A stretch of DNA of 64,000 bases from Lepidostoma basale. Lineage: Eukaryota > Arthropoda > Insecta > Trichoptera > Lepidostomatidae. Positions within the stretch are counted from its first letter, which is position 1. Each line of letters starts with the position of its first letter. A program made the translations under genes and the position numbers. The stretch spans positions 1,784,501 through 1,848,500 of the forward strand of contig JAHDVF020000208.1 in NCBI GenBank assembly GCA_022606425.2. Reading direction: 5' to 3'. Below are positions 27,096 to 38,430 of the stretch, piece after piece. The notes beneath the pieces were generated by a model that did not search any database, had not been told where the DNA came from, and saw only the letters and a program-made list of their open reading frames with translations.

Positions 27096-27923
27096 TTAAG
27101 GACAGCCTATAAAATTTTAGTAGTTCTGAAATAAAAAAGTATTTATTGCTTTGAAATGTTTAATTTAAGTAATTAAATAATTTATCCATTAATAGAATAT
27201 TAAAAAAAAAAAATTATCGTCGTGGTTAGATAATTCAAATCCAGTTAATAGTGCTTTTATATTACAATACAATTTAGAAAAATTCAGAAATGTCTCAATT
27301 TTTATGTATTTTCTGTAACATTCCCTCTCTTAATCCTAGCCTTTATTTTCATCATTTGGGTTCCCCCCTTCATGCACTCAGATTCCATCCTGACTCTGCT
27401 TCAGACACAAGTTTCTGGAACGTTATCACGAATATGTAATTTTCATTGTTGTAAACATTAAACAATTTTTACACAGATATATTTTTTTCCATAATAAGTA
27501 AGTCACGAATATAAAAAATATAATTTCTAGTATAAAATAGTGTAAAAAATGGGTTAACATAACATCTTACGCCCTGATCATTCAAATTTATCGATTAGTT
27601 TATGTTCGCGCACCAAGGCGAATACCGTTTGAATTCGTGTTGATAAAAAAACACTCTAAGATTAAACACACCTTGTAGTTGAGTACTTGAAATGTTTCTG
27701 ATAATATTTTAGAGCGATGGCTGATGTCTGAACGTGAGGTCGTGTGTTATACTAAACTTCGCATTAATTTTGTCACGTCGTCTTGCCAGTGTGTGTGTAT
27801 CGGCTCCCTTTTAATATCGAATTGTTCGTAAACATCTTGTTATCTATACATGACTAATGTGCAATAAAACAATAATGGGATATTAAAAATTTACTACATT
27901 GCGTTATTTCTTGGCAATATATC

Positions 27924-27989
27924 AGTCTTGTGCAGACAGTTGTACGGTAGGTGTGATATAGTGGACAATTTCTACTTCTACCAATGGAG
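27924..27989 (+). promoter_or_regulatory. Candidate alternative transcription start and first exon
   Basis: An initiator-like TCAGTC (A at 27924) is followed 60 bases later by ATGGAG directly before a strong donor, GTAAGTTC (donor GT at 27990). ATG GAG would end in phase 0, and exon 2 of the gene begins in phase 0, so the short exon could join it in frame to start a protein Met-Glu then VNGGSP. This would lack the first half of the PDZ. No TATA box or clear DPE was seen. This is an inference; the motifs are short. Confidence 0.25.
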
Positions 27990-28969
27990 GTAAGTTCTTT
28001 TTTATTGTTATATACCCAAATTTGTATTGTACGTATCGCTTGTTATTAAACAATGTATGTTAATAGTTATTGTACTATTTTCTACACAATAAAAATATTG
28101 TTTCAAAATCATATTGAATGGAGGAGGTATCAGATATTGTTTTAAAATATATTTTTTTCGAATTTGCGATCATTCCATGCTATCTTTTTCGAATTATCGA
28201 TATGCATTTTGTCATTGTAATCACCAGTGTAATGCACAATTCCGACTTCTGTATAAATTATCGTTATGGATTATTTTTTTGCATGCAGGGAATTTTTTTA
28301 AGCTTGAAACTTTATTGAAATCTTATTTATTTCTATCAACTATTTTGTGAATCTTGTTCGGATACTGATGCATCTCATCATCATATCATATTAACTTATT
28401 TATCGCAATAACCATGTATGATCTTTAGTGTCTGAATAGTTTTGTGAATTTAAATACTTCAGCGAGTGAATAATCCTTCCATAGCGCGAAAAATAAAGAA
28501 TACTTTCCTTGTGGAATTATCAGGTTAAACATTTTGTCGTCTGTATTTGCGATATTATGTTGTTAAATGTGTCTAGAAATTGTAAAACTTCAACTTTCAC
28601 TTGTTAATGTAAGTCTTATGTATGCTGTTGAATGAAGCTTAGATATAAAAATATATATTAATTTCCAAAAAAATTCACTTTATTTTAAAATAATAGTTAA
28701 TTTTTTATTCAAGGATGGTTGTCCATAGAATGAATCATGGCTGTTTCGAACGTATAGCTTAATAGTTCAATATTATGACATTTTTATTTCCCTTTTACCG
28801 GACATAAGTGGATATTTTTGCGCTATCAATCTAATTTCACGATAAGTCCCCCCAATAAGTCAATTTGTTTACGAAAATTATCGATAAGATATTTTATCTG
28901 TAGATGCGAATATATTGCACGATGGTACCTACCTAGTGACACCTAGCCATCGCCCATGAAACACGATTG

Positions 28970-30240
28970 CAGCAGAATAAACAGACCGACGCGACTCGCT
29001 ATGGGCGCTCCTGACGTGGAAGAATGACGCTCCAGCACTCTTGATTGGATCGCATTATTAAATACCTAAAGTCATTGCGGAAAATTACCGCTTGTTTCAG
29101 CCGACTATTTTCGACGTCCGTGATAAAATGGGAAGTATTGGATGCACCGCGCTGCACCGGAAACCTGTTTACTCGGCCATGCTCTCATACTCCACGCCGC
29201 ATACTGCTACAGGCAGACACCGGCCCTAAAGCTCCGGGAATGTTAATCCCGGATCGCGAGGGCTTGCGGCGAACTTGGACAATTGCCGACTGACAATCCG
29301 TGGAGACAAAAATCCCGCGGTTTCGAAAGGCGAAAGTGAAAAGTTTAGCGTCTTTTTCCTCTCGGGCCTCTTTTGTCCGTGCGGAGTGGCGCTCTCTGGC
29401 CGCCGCGACCCCTCTCCCTCCTTCCTCCCCCGCCTCTCGCTGTCCGGCGGCCGGAGCTGTCCCCTGACATTGGGAGGTATTTGCGCAACTCTCGCATTCA
29501 GATGCAGCAATCGTCAGGAAGATGCATCTCTATTGTCCGCCGGATAATGGTTTTGTTTTTATACGCGTAATAAAAAGGTCACCGAGTATTTATTACCTGC
29601 ATAACTTAGCAGCTCCGCGTCTCTCTGACACGTAATGTTTCCGAACAACAATAGATAGTGTTACTCTCTCGTTCCTGCGTCGTAAAAAATAATGTAGCGA
29701 AGGAGAATGCCTCATTTCCCGTGTCTCGCGCCTCCTGGTGTTGCCGGTCTCTCCATAATCAGCGGAGACCACCCTCCTCGAATTTCCATGAACCCGTGTT
29801 CGCCTCGCATCGAGAGAAATGTGCCTGCATACGCTATGGGCGCACGTACCGACTGCCGTATGCCGTATATGGAGTCGGTTCAATGCCGACATCTGCCGGG
29901 CCGAGGAGTGCCCTGGGCGGGCGGCGGCCCTGCTCGCCCCGGTATTTGATTGTTTGACACTGTTTGTGTTAAAATTTGTGCCCATGTTTGTAGGTTCACC
30001 CGCGAGGTCAGGCAGAGTCCGCGCGCACCATACGGCCAATTAGCTCAAGTGGTCGTGTCAATCAGAATATATTCATTCTACACCTTTTACGGACGCGGCT
30101 GCGAGTGAAGAAGTACATTTATTGAAATCAGAATCTCTTCACTGCAATCGTCCTCGCGGCCGCCTTGTCTTCCTGACACGAGACCTTGCGAGCTTCGTGC
30201 ATTCGCTCGTGTTTTATTTTATTACCCTCGCTAGCTAACG
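28970..30240. other. 1.3 kb GC-rich, CpG-rich island in intron 1
   Basis: This is the longest departure from AT-rich composition in the intron. It includes GGCGCTCTCTGGCCGCCGCG, GCGGCCGGAGC, GGGCGGGCGGCGGCC and GCGGCCGCCTTG. Many short overlapping frames on both strands are open because stops are rare in such sequence; none shows a domain. It is a good candidate for an internal promoter, an enhancer or a noncoding transcript. Confidence 0.5.
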
Positions 30241-30694
30241 ACTGTTACGACCATACTCGTAAATCAAACTTATTCAGAAATCTTATCGGGTAGGTACTTT
30301 ATTCTCATTTTATTACGCGTCAATTGTTTAGTCAGAGATAATAATGCACGCGTTTACTAATTTTGTAGAAAAATTAAATAATGGCTGTAATGTAGAATTT
30401 TACCAGGTACACATATGAGGAGTTATCAAATTAGAGAATGCATTCAAGTCGAAGCCAACGATTGGTAGGAGACATCAATTGAGACTAAGAAACTTTTTTG
30501 TATTTGGCAATTAACATGAATTATGACTCTATTTTGAAGTTTGTTTCTATACACATGAATTCGTCGGTATTGCCAGTCCGAAATACAAAATATTGGTTTT
30601 GGAATTTAATCGTAAAAATAAGCGACGTATACACGTATTGTGGTGACAGTTTAAGTGCGTACAGTGTAGCTTTCAGCCAGCTAAAGTATTTGGG

Positions 30695-30845
30695 TAATGT
30701 CGGTGACCCACGCGCTATCGCGCTCCCGAATGGCAATCCCCCACACCCACCCGCCGTCGGCGTCGGCCAGGACCGGCGGGGCAAGCAACCGCGCGCCACT
30801 GGCATGGCACTAGCCTACACCGCACTCCCTACTCCCTTCTTAGAC
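30695..30845. other. GC-rich island in intron 1
   Basis: Contains CACACCCACCCGCCGTCGGC and GGACCGGCGGGGC in an AT-rich background. No domain is recognisable in any frame. Confidence 0.35.
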
Positions 30846-31489
30846 ACCTGTTTTGACGCGGTAAAGTGAGACTAAGTAATCATCGACAATGAAACATAAA
30901 TACTGAAGAATAATTATTTACTGAGTCGGATATTTTCAATCAGCAAATTGTTTTAAGAGGAGGATCTTCTGGTTCACGGAGGTTCAGCTGTAGTGGCTAT
31001 TCCTCCTACGTCTGTTGGAAGTGTGATTTGGTGGTTGTTATATGCGAGGGCTAGATGTGTGGCCCGGACTGTTCATCTGATAGAGAGCGAGGGAGGATTT
31101 TAGGTTTATGCTAAAATCCTACATATTTACGTTCATATTTAATTATACCATATATTATACATAGTTATCTCACATAACCATGTGCATATAAATAGCTAGT
31201 TCAAGTATTGTATAACATTTCAATATTTGTATACTAGAGTCCCTGATATTCGCAGTGCCGCCAAACTTGGAATTCCGAACAATGTAGCTGAATGGGCAAA
31301 GTGCTATTTAAAGTGGAGCAGAGCATTTCGCGGATACGCGCGTAGCTTTGCAATGTGTTTTGTTTTCTCCGCGAATAATCCTTCTGATCTTATTTACGCT
31401 GCCTGCCTGCGGATAGTGCGCGCCTATATTATGATACTTTCGTTTTCATCCTACATTGAGGTTACTTCAGTGAGGCCGATGTGACCAGC

Positions 31490-31560
31490 GGAGCCGGTTT
31501 GGCCGACTCGGCGCGGACTGGAGCAGGGAGTATAAGTTATCCGCGTTGTATTGTACACTT
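31490..31560 (+). promoter_or_regulatory. Weak candidate core promoter
   Basis: A TATAAG at 31531 follows a GC-rich stretch (GGCCGACTCGGCGCGGACTG). There is no clear first-exon donor downstream, so it is less convincing than the site at 33398. Confidence 0.2.
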
Positions 31561-32835
31561 TGTACTTGCACATCGCTTGTAGCTGCAGATCACATACCTC
31601 TATTTAACCTTGGTGTTCACGGACGAAGACAAGGGTATTTCATTTTTTTTCTGAATGTACCTACTCCTACGTAAACCGAAGTTGTACCTATTTTTTTATG
31701 TTAAGCTAATGACAAGTCACCCATTTAAATATATAATCGAGATTAAATAATGTGTAGAAATCGTATATTACAGAATTTCGTTTTTCGTTTGTTTGGAACA
31801 ATTGAAAATATAATCAAAACAATTATTTTAATGATATAAACCACCTAGACGACTTCTACATTGCTGAAGAAAATATGGCATTAGGCGCTAGATTGGTGTG
31901 TGATTTATTTCCTGAAATCTATTGTACATTGCTGAAAATCGCTACACAGATGTGTGAACGAGTCGCATTCCTTGATTCAGCTTTTATAAAACTAAAAATT
32001 CGCGTGATCGCAACGGTTAAATACTGAATGGCCGCTCCTAAACTGAAGAGAAGTCGAGCTTTTTGCACTTAATCCCGCCTCTTATAAAGCACCAGATTTA
32101 TAGCAATTATATTGCGTTACACCGCGCGAAACAAATTAGTGCGTTTAGTTCTGTGTGGAAAGGTTTGCGTTTGGATGTTTATTACCACTTCGGAGATTTA
32201 TTAATGCAATTTCATTCCTTTTCCGACAGATAGCAGTCATTTTCTTTTGTAAGAAAATTGATTCGTACTGCGATAATGACTAAAATTAATTGTACACTAT
32301 ATCATTTATTAACAAACATCGCGTGTGAATCATTTTCTTTTAACAGGGTACTCATTAAATGGATTTGTTTTTTTTATATTTATATTAGAATATTAAAGTT
32401 GAGTGCATGGGTTGTCTTACAATCAACTGTTAAACAATGAAAAATATTTATGTTAGTTGTGTAAATAAGCTGTCGTATTAGAAAAGACATTGCCATAAAA
32501 AGAGATCAAACCATTCAGAAGTATAATACAATAACTTAATGGCCTAAGTCTTCTTAATGTTACAATGGTATTATTGGTATGTTATTAATCGCTCAGTTTA
32601 AGATTTATTTATACTTTAGTTCACTTTGCAATGCGCATACTTTGTCTAAATGTGTGGTCGCTTTAGAAGTACAAAAGTGTTCTTGGCAACAGCAATATTC
32701 CAAGCAGTTTTCATATTTTAGCATAATAAATTAGCTCACATTGAGCTCTAAGTTTAAAGTTAAGCTTGAGCTGTTTTAAAAACATATATTCTTACGCTTT
32801 TATATGCAGCAGAAACAATATGATAATATTTTAAC

Positions 32836-32915
32836 TAACTAACTAACCATCACGCCATTTCCCCGAAGGGGTAGCCAGAGAGGATGGATCGCCACATTGT
32901 TCTATCCTGACTTCG
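32836..32915 (-). mobile_element. RTE-like terminus, inverted
   Basis: Read on the minus strand: GTCAGGATAGAACAATGTGG, then CCATCCTCTCTGGCTACCCC and TTCGGGG, then ATGGCGTGATGGTTAG and a (GTTA)n end. It abuts the plus-strand terminus that starts at 32918. Confidence 0.75.
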
Positions 32916-32917
32916 AA

Positions 32918-33078
32918 CATGGCCGCAGTAGGCACAATCGACGAGCGTGCATGTCACGATGTGTTAATGTGGAAGAGGCGCGAGACTTATGTCAGGATTG
33001 TACAATGTAGAGATCCATCATCTCTCCCTACCTCTCCGAGAAACAGCGCGATGGTTAGAAGATAGTTAGTTAGTTAAA
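32918..33078 (+). mobile_element. RTE-like terminus, head-to-head with the preceding one
   Basis: It contains CGACGAGCGTGCATGTCACG (the RACMSR codons), then GAAGAGGCGCGAGAC, TTATGTCAGGATTG, CATCATCTCTCCCTACCTC and a GTTA tail. It is colinear with other copies but lies in the opposite direction to its neighbour. Confidence 0.75.
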
Positions 33079-33397
33079 ATATTGTAAATTTTTTTTTTAA
33101 GATAATATTTTAATTCGTATAAACGTGTATGACATCTAAGAAGAGAAAGGAGTGTGATTAAATAGTATCCCATTAAAATAAAATAACTTCCAATTGATGA
33201 ACAGCGCATCAAATTTTTAACATGAAGGAAACCAAATATGTATATTTCGCAATAAATGCGATTTCTTTCGAAATGAATGACTCGCCATTCATTCTCCGGC
33301 GCGATTCACCGCTCGCGGGAGACGGTTTGACCGATTTCCTGACGGATTACCGGGAAAATGAAAGTTGATTCCTGTCACGTAGGAACGTAATGCCGAC

Positions 33398-33460
33398 TAT
33401 AAATACACCCCTGCCCCCCGACCGATGGCTGTATCTTTCGCCTGCAGCATGCAACATGCA
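33398..33460 (+). promoter_or_regulatory. Candidate TATA promoter with a short alternative first exon
   Basis: A perfect TATAAATA (33398-33405) sits downstream of a moderately GC-rich stretch (33285-33390). An expected start would be near 33428-33432. At 33449 an ATG begins the codons ATG CAA CAT GCA, followed at once by donor GTAAGC. The exon ends in phase 0 and could splice in frame to exon 2, giving Met-Gln-His-Ala before VNGGSP. Such a product would lack the PDZ binding loop. Exon 1 at 9643 remains the better start for full-length protein. Confidence 0.3.
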
Positions 33461-33729
33461 GTAAGCTTTTGGCACAAAACAAGTTTTCTGTTTATTTAAG
33501 AGACTCTTTGCACGGAGGATTCATTTTTAACATCACGCGAGAATTCATTAAAAAGTTGTTAACCAACTTCAGTGAAGATGTCCGCGGATTCACTTTATTG
33601 GTCAGCGACAGGAAATAATGCAACTTTAGTGAAGCATTTCATATTTTCGGTTAATAATAAAAATGATTTGGTTTATATCTACTAATCATATATGAATGTT
33701 AATTTAAATTATATATTTTAACACACAAT

Positions 33730-34205
33730 GGAGTCCTAATCCCAACCCTAATATTATATATGGAAGTGAAGCATGGAACTGGCAGAAGATGGATAAGAGC
33801 AGAATAAATGCAGTAGAGATGAGGTCCCTAATACGTATGTGTGGTAGAAACATATTCGACAGAATCTCAAAAGCTGATATAAGAAAGGAATGTAGAGCGG
33901 AAGAAGACATTATGAACAAAATTATGAAAGGATCGCTGCGCTGGTTTGGACATATGGAGCGCATGGATGGAAAAAGAATGGTTAAGAAAGTATACTTTAA
34001 TGATGTAAATGGAGTACGGAGTCGAGGCAGACCGAGGAAAACATGGCATTACCAAATTAATCAAATTTTAAAGGTTGGTCATGTTAGAAGTCGGAAGAAT
34101 CGACGTGCGTGTATGACTCGCTGTATGAATGTGAAGGAATCTAGAGAGGTGCGCCTACCTCTCTGCCTACCCCTGCGATGAAACGGCGTGATGGTTTGTT
34201 TGTTT
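33730..34205 (+). mobile_element. 5'-truncated RTE-like retrotransposon with TTTG tail
   Basis: It encodes YGSEAWNWQKMDKSRINAV, then MRSLIRMCGRNIFDRIS, MNKIMKGSLRWFGHMERM, GRPRKTWHYQINQI and RRACMTRCMNVKES. The 3' block ends GGCGTGATGG followed by TTTG repeats rather than GTTA. About 130 codons remain open (33789-34181) but lack the catalytic reverse transcriptase. Confidence 0.8.
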
Positions 34206-34729
34206 TAAATCAAGTGATGTTAAAATTACTATTAATTATTTTACAAATCATATATACTCGTATGATTGACGATTTTTAAAAATTAATTGTTATCATTATG
34301 AAATGAAACATAATTTAACTTATTTTCAAAGGAATTTTGGATCAAAATAACTCCTGCTATATTTTGCATTGCACAAAATATGATAAATTGAATATAAAAT
34401 GTTTATGTATTTATTTAAATGAATAATAACTTATTGTATTATTATTTTTTTAACAATTGTTAGTACCTACTGGTTTAGTAATAATAACTAATTTACATCT
34501 CAGGCGCTTTAAAGTATTACCTACAACTTAGTGAATGTAATTCAGTGATTCTTTTGCATTAGTCGAAAATGTGTTTTTTTGTTTCACTTTTTATTGTTGT
34601 CTGTGTGATATTTTCTATCTACATTAAATTTTATCCATTTTTACACATATCTCCTTCGTTATTTAGTTATAATATATAAGTATCAAATCTAAATTGACGG
34701 ATCCATTGTTGAACACAAGGTGCCCCTTA

Positions 34730-34990
34730 ATCAAGGTCTGCGCGTGCGTACACGGTACAGTAATAGTATGTAGATCGCAGTTCCAGACAGCGCCATTTAG
34801 CGGGAATTATTCCGCTGACTGCACCAATTAACTTCCTGTCTGTGTCACGTGTCAACTGTCAACTGTCAGCCCGCCGGGCCGGGGCTAGCAAATAACTTGA
34901 TAAATGCCCGGAATAAGCAGTTAAATTAATTATCCAACGCGTTACCGCTGAAAATATTCCATTTTCGCCGCCGAGCTTTAACACTCCGTG
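34730..34990. other. GC-rich stretch in intron 1
   Basis: Includes CTGCGCGTGCGTACACGG, CAGCCCGCCGGGCCGGGGC and TTTTCGCCGCCGAGC. It also carries a doubled GTCAACT motif near 34850. No open frame of interest; possibly regulatory. Confidence 0.3.
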
Positions 34991-35159
34991 ACAATATTAA
35001 TCGTTGTACTTGACTTGACAAATTTATAATATCAACCAAGGATTACTACTCTACATTATTATCAATGGTAGTGTAATCGATAAAGAGATATTTCAAAGGC
35101 AGAAACTTTTTTTTTCCTTTAAAAATATTTCATTGTGCGGTTACCCTATTTAAAATAAG

Positions 35160-35245
35160 CAAAGGTGATAGAACGCTTGGCTCCTGATCCAGGGGGCATG
35201 GGTTCAAGCCTGGACACGACCAGGTTTCTTCTTCATAATAATGAG
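35160..35245 (+). mobile_element. Second type of tRNA-derived SINE head
   Basis: It contains a B-box-like GGGTTCAAGCC after GGCTCCTGATCCAGGGGG, with a tRNA-like spacing to GAACGCTTGGC. The following sequence differs from the main SINE family in the window, so it is either a different family or a very old copy. Confidence 0.45.
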
Positions 35246-35572
35246 CTATTTTCTGCTCACATTGAAGATTGTAAAATAAATTCTAATATCATTGATATAA
35301 ATCCTTGTCTTTAAAAAAAAGGTAAAAATGTAAAAAAAAATTATTTTACCGAATTCTCTTGATGGAAGTTCATTTTAAATAATAATTAAATAAAACGATG
35401 GTTTCAAATTCATTGTATTGAATATGAATCATCTTGAATACCTGTAATACCAATATTTAAATTCAGTGAATTTTACATAAATTTGATTATTTATTTTTGA
35501 AAGAATCATGTTTACCACCCCTGATCTGTATGTATATAAAGGACTCAGTTTGCAATAGTGTCACCAGTCTAT

Positions 35573-35665
35573 CGATGCCAGCGAGCTTGGTGAAACCGGT
35601 CGCTGTCGAAATAAAGACAAAAGTGGAATTAGTTTAAAAAAAACATCGTTTTATTTAATTATTAT
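35573..35665. repeat. Arm of the AAACCGGTCG foldback family
   Basis: Order: CGATGCCAGCGAGC, TGGTGAAACCGGTCGC, AATAAAGACAAAAGTGGAA, CATCGTTTTATTTAATTA. The same order is found at 42005-42145 and, in foldback form, at 61575-61716. Confidence 0.6.
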
Positions 35666-36639
35666 TAATTAAATAACGTTATGTCCAAGATTGTAAATTG
35701 TTGATAGCCATAACAATAATCACAGCATTCGTGACATCACGGCTGGATGCTAAGAGTAACCAATTTTTTTAAATTTTATTGTATTCAAATAAGATTTTGC
35801 TAAGTTATATATAAAATCATGTTTAGTTCTCGCTACTAGGTATTTCTATATCTTTTTACTATACTTATTAATATTTGTAAACTTGAACATGCACTTTCTT
35901 AGGAATATTATTTATGATCCATATTATTGTTATTGTCAGATATGCATATTTTTATCAGGAGACAAGCCACCTGTACCCTAACGTTTCAAAGATTGAAATT
36001 CTATTGACGCTTATTAAAGAAATAGTTTCCGGCCAGAAATGAATAATATTCACTTCAGAGCATTACGAGACAAACACTCCAAGAACATGACATACTCTCT
36101 CGGCGGCTTGGACCGTATCTGGAGAAGAGAACATTTTTTTTGTTTCGATGAGAATAATAATATTCTGACGTGATTAATGCTAATTTAAATGACTCATGTG
36201 CATGTATTGACTCAGCATCGGATTCCGCCTTTAGCCTATGGCGGTAGGTACTCCGGGTCGCACTTATTCTCGTCCACTATTATCTCCGTGATTCACTTTG
36301 CATTTTTATCAAGTTGGTATCGCCGCTCACTCGTGGGTTATTGTTATTGATTTCTCTTTATTGTCAGTCTGCTAATCTCATCATACTTACATGCAGATAT
36401 GCGTACACTCGCAGGCGCACACAGATTTGTGTGTATTCCTATATCTTATTCATAGCGTTTTTATAAATAAGTAATGCCTCTTCTTGGAACCCAAGTACCG
36501 CGATTGAAAAAAATATTCATTTACAATATAAAACATACACATATGTTTTTTAATTTTCATAAAATATGTAATTGTAAGATAATTCAAACATTAATAGCTA
36601 TTTTTATTAAGTAGGCACTTTATCTTCAATTCAGCCTCC

Positions 36640-36712
36640 GGCAACTAGGTTGTCTAGATCTAGACTGACCCTAAATAAATAGGAAAGCGCTAAAAGAGAA
36701 GAAGAAGAACAT
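36640..36712 (+). mobile_element. Possible terminal scrap of a LINE
   Basis: A broken frame reads SRSRLTLNK then ends in a glutamate-rich run (GAAGAAGAAGAA), as do many RTE-like C-termini. This is weak evidence. Confidence 0.25.
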
Positions 36713-36850
36713 TCAATGAAGATTTCTTACTAAAAATTTGGTTATCAAAAAAATATTATTATTATAATTATTATTTTGTTGAATCGCTCTTTACATCATG
36801 ACGGCATGAGCCGATCAATCGATGTAAAAATTATTAAACCTACAGTGTGA

Positions 36851-37014
36851 TTCTCGTGACTTGTGATAGGTAGCTAATCTATCGCCATTTTATTGTCACG
36901 TGAATTCTACACCAGACCGAAGACAGTGTGATAATCACACTGCCCTCGCCGGGAATCGAACCCGGAACCTTCGGGGTGGCAGTCAATGCACTTACCACTC
37001 GGCCACGAAGGTCG
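36851..37014 (-). mobile_element. tRNA-derived SINE
   Basis: Same family as the copy at 4272. The B box (GGTTCGATTCCCGG on the minus strand) is intact, the A box region reads TGGCCGAGTGGT, and the tail CACGTGACAATAAAATGGCG is present. Better preserved than most copies. Confidence 0.85.
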
Positions 37015-37515
37015 TCTAAATGTCGTATATGATGTCATAAATACTGCACTTTGGAAGCCTGGAAGGCTAAAGCCACACCGAAATGCTTCGGTTATTCCTA
37101 ATGTAAGGTGATAATTTTTTTCACCATAGAGTAACATGACGCATAAACCGTACTTTTAAAGTGTAACCTTGCTTGCAGCGTAGCTCTAAGCACCAAGCAA
37201 GGCTCTCTTTTGTGTGACCGGGACCTAGTAGCCGTTAAAAAAAAATTCAATATCTTCGTGGGGTAGAATCTCCGTGAACCGCAAACACTATGTTTAAAAT
37301 ATTCGATGTTGAATGATTGTTGTCATTGTTTATAATTTTTCTTTCAAATCATGTCTAAATATGTGCATGTTTCTAAATGTTATCAAATATTGTTTCAACA
37401 TTGATGACTTTCTCAATTAGTCAACTAAATTCGTCCAAATTTTTTTAAGGTCTTTTCTTTAAAAAAATGTCATTCTATAAAATTATACTAAATTCCACAC
37501 TTTTTGATTGCCTTG

Positions 37516-38030
37516 GTTAATGGTCTCCGCGAAGGGGTAGGCAGAAAGAATGGACTGCCACACTTTTCTTTCCTGACATATTTATCTCGATTTCTCAACA
37601 TTCATACATCGTGTCATGCATGCGCGTCGATTTCTCTGACTCTTCACGTGGCCGACATTCAATATTTGATTTATTTAATCGTGCCACGTTTTCCTCGATC
37701 TTCCTCTATTTCTGGTTCCATTTACATCGTTAACATATAATTTTTTTACCATTCTTTCTTCATTCATTCTTTCCATGTGTCCAAACCATATTAATGATCC
37801 TTTCATTATTTTGTTCATAACATCATCATTCGCACCGCATTCACTTCTTATATTTTCATTCGACACTCTATTATACAGAGAATCTACACATTCGTCTAAG
37901 AGATCTCATTTCTACTGCATTTATTCTACTTTCATCCTTCTTTTGCCAGTTCCATGCTTCGCTTCCATACATAAGGGTCGGTAGAAGAACACCATTGTGC
38001 ACTGCCATTCTAGCGTTTTGGATAGGTATT
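37516..38030 (-). mobile_element. 5'-truncated RTE-like retrotransposon
   Basis: The minus strand encodes the same C-terminal region: YGSEAWNWQKKDESRINAV, then NENIRSECGANDDVMNKIM, KGSLIWFGHMERMNEERM, RGRSRKTWHD, and the terminal CTGCCTACCCCTTCGCGG block. It closely resembles the copies at 17830 and 53050, which suggests fairly recent spread. Confidence 0.85.
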
Positions 38031-38149
38031 TTTTAATTAGTCCTTTCATTAAAACATGTGTTTTTTAATGTTTGTAATATGATCCCATCGACATCTATTA
38101 AAAGACTTCACCTAAGTTTCTAATGGCTTATATTATATCTTAAATGCGC

Positions 38150-38430
38150 ATATCAGTCGTAAAAACTGTCAAAAGTTCCCGCTCCAATCTGCTACTTTCA
38201 TCGCAGCCCGCGGCTAATGATGCGCCTTCTCAGGTATTCCACGTTCCGACTGCCCGGAGACCAGTTAGTAGTTACCAGACCGCCACAGCCGGGACCAGCG
38301 AGCAGGCCAGCAGGGCCTCCGCCGCTTTCTACGTAACTCCACCATCGCGTCATCCTCACCCGCGGCGTGACGTCACCCCGGGCCGCGATGTCGTCACGCG
38401 GGTCTAGCGCCGCGGGCGAGTATGCGACAT
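38150..38430. promoter_or_regulatory. GC-rich island with a perfect CRE/ATF site
   Basis: A G+C- and CpG-rich stretch with a full palindromic TGACGTCA at 38368-38375, followed by a second CGTCACG nearby. It may be a cAMP-response or bZIP-bound enhancer or promoter. No core promoter element or donor was found close by, so function is inferred only from composition and the motif. Confidence 0.35.

Noticed and set aside
29593..30039. 148-codon open frame on the minus strand in the GC-rich island
   Set aside because: Several frames on both strands are open here because stops are rare in G+C-rich DNA; the arginine-rich product shows no domain.
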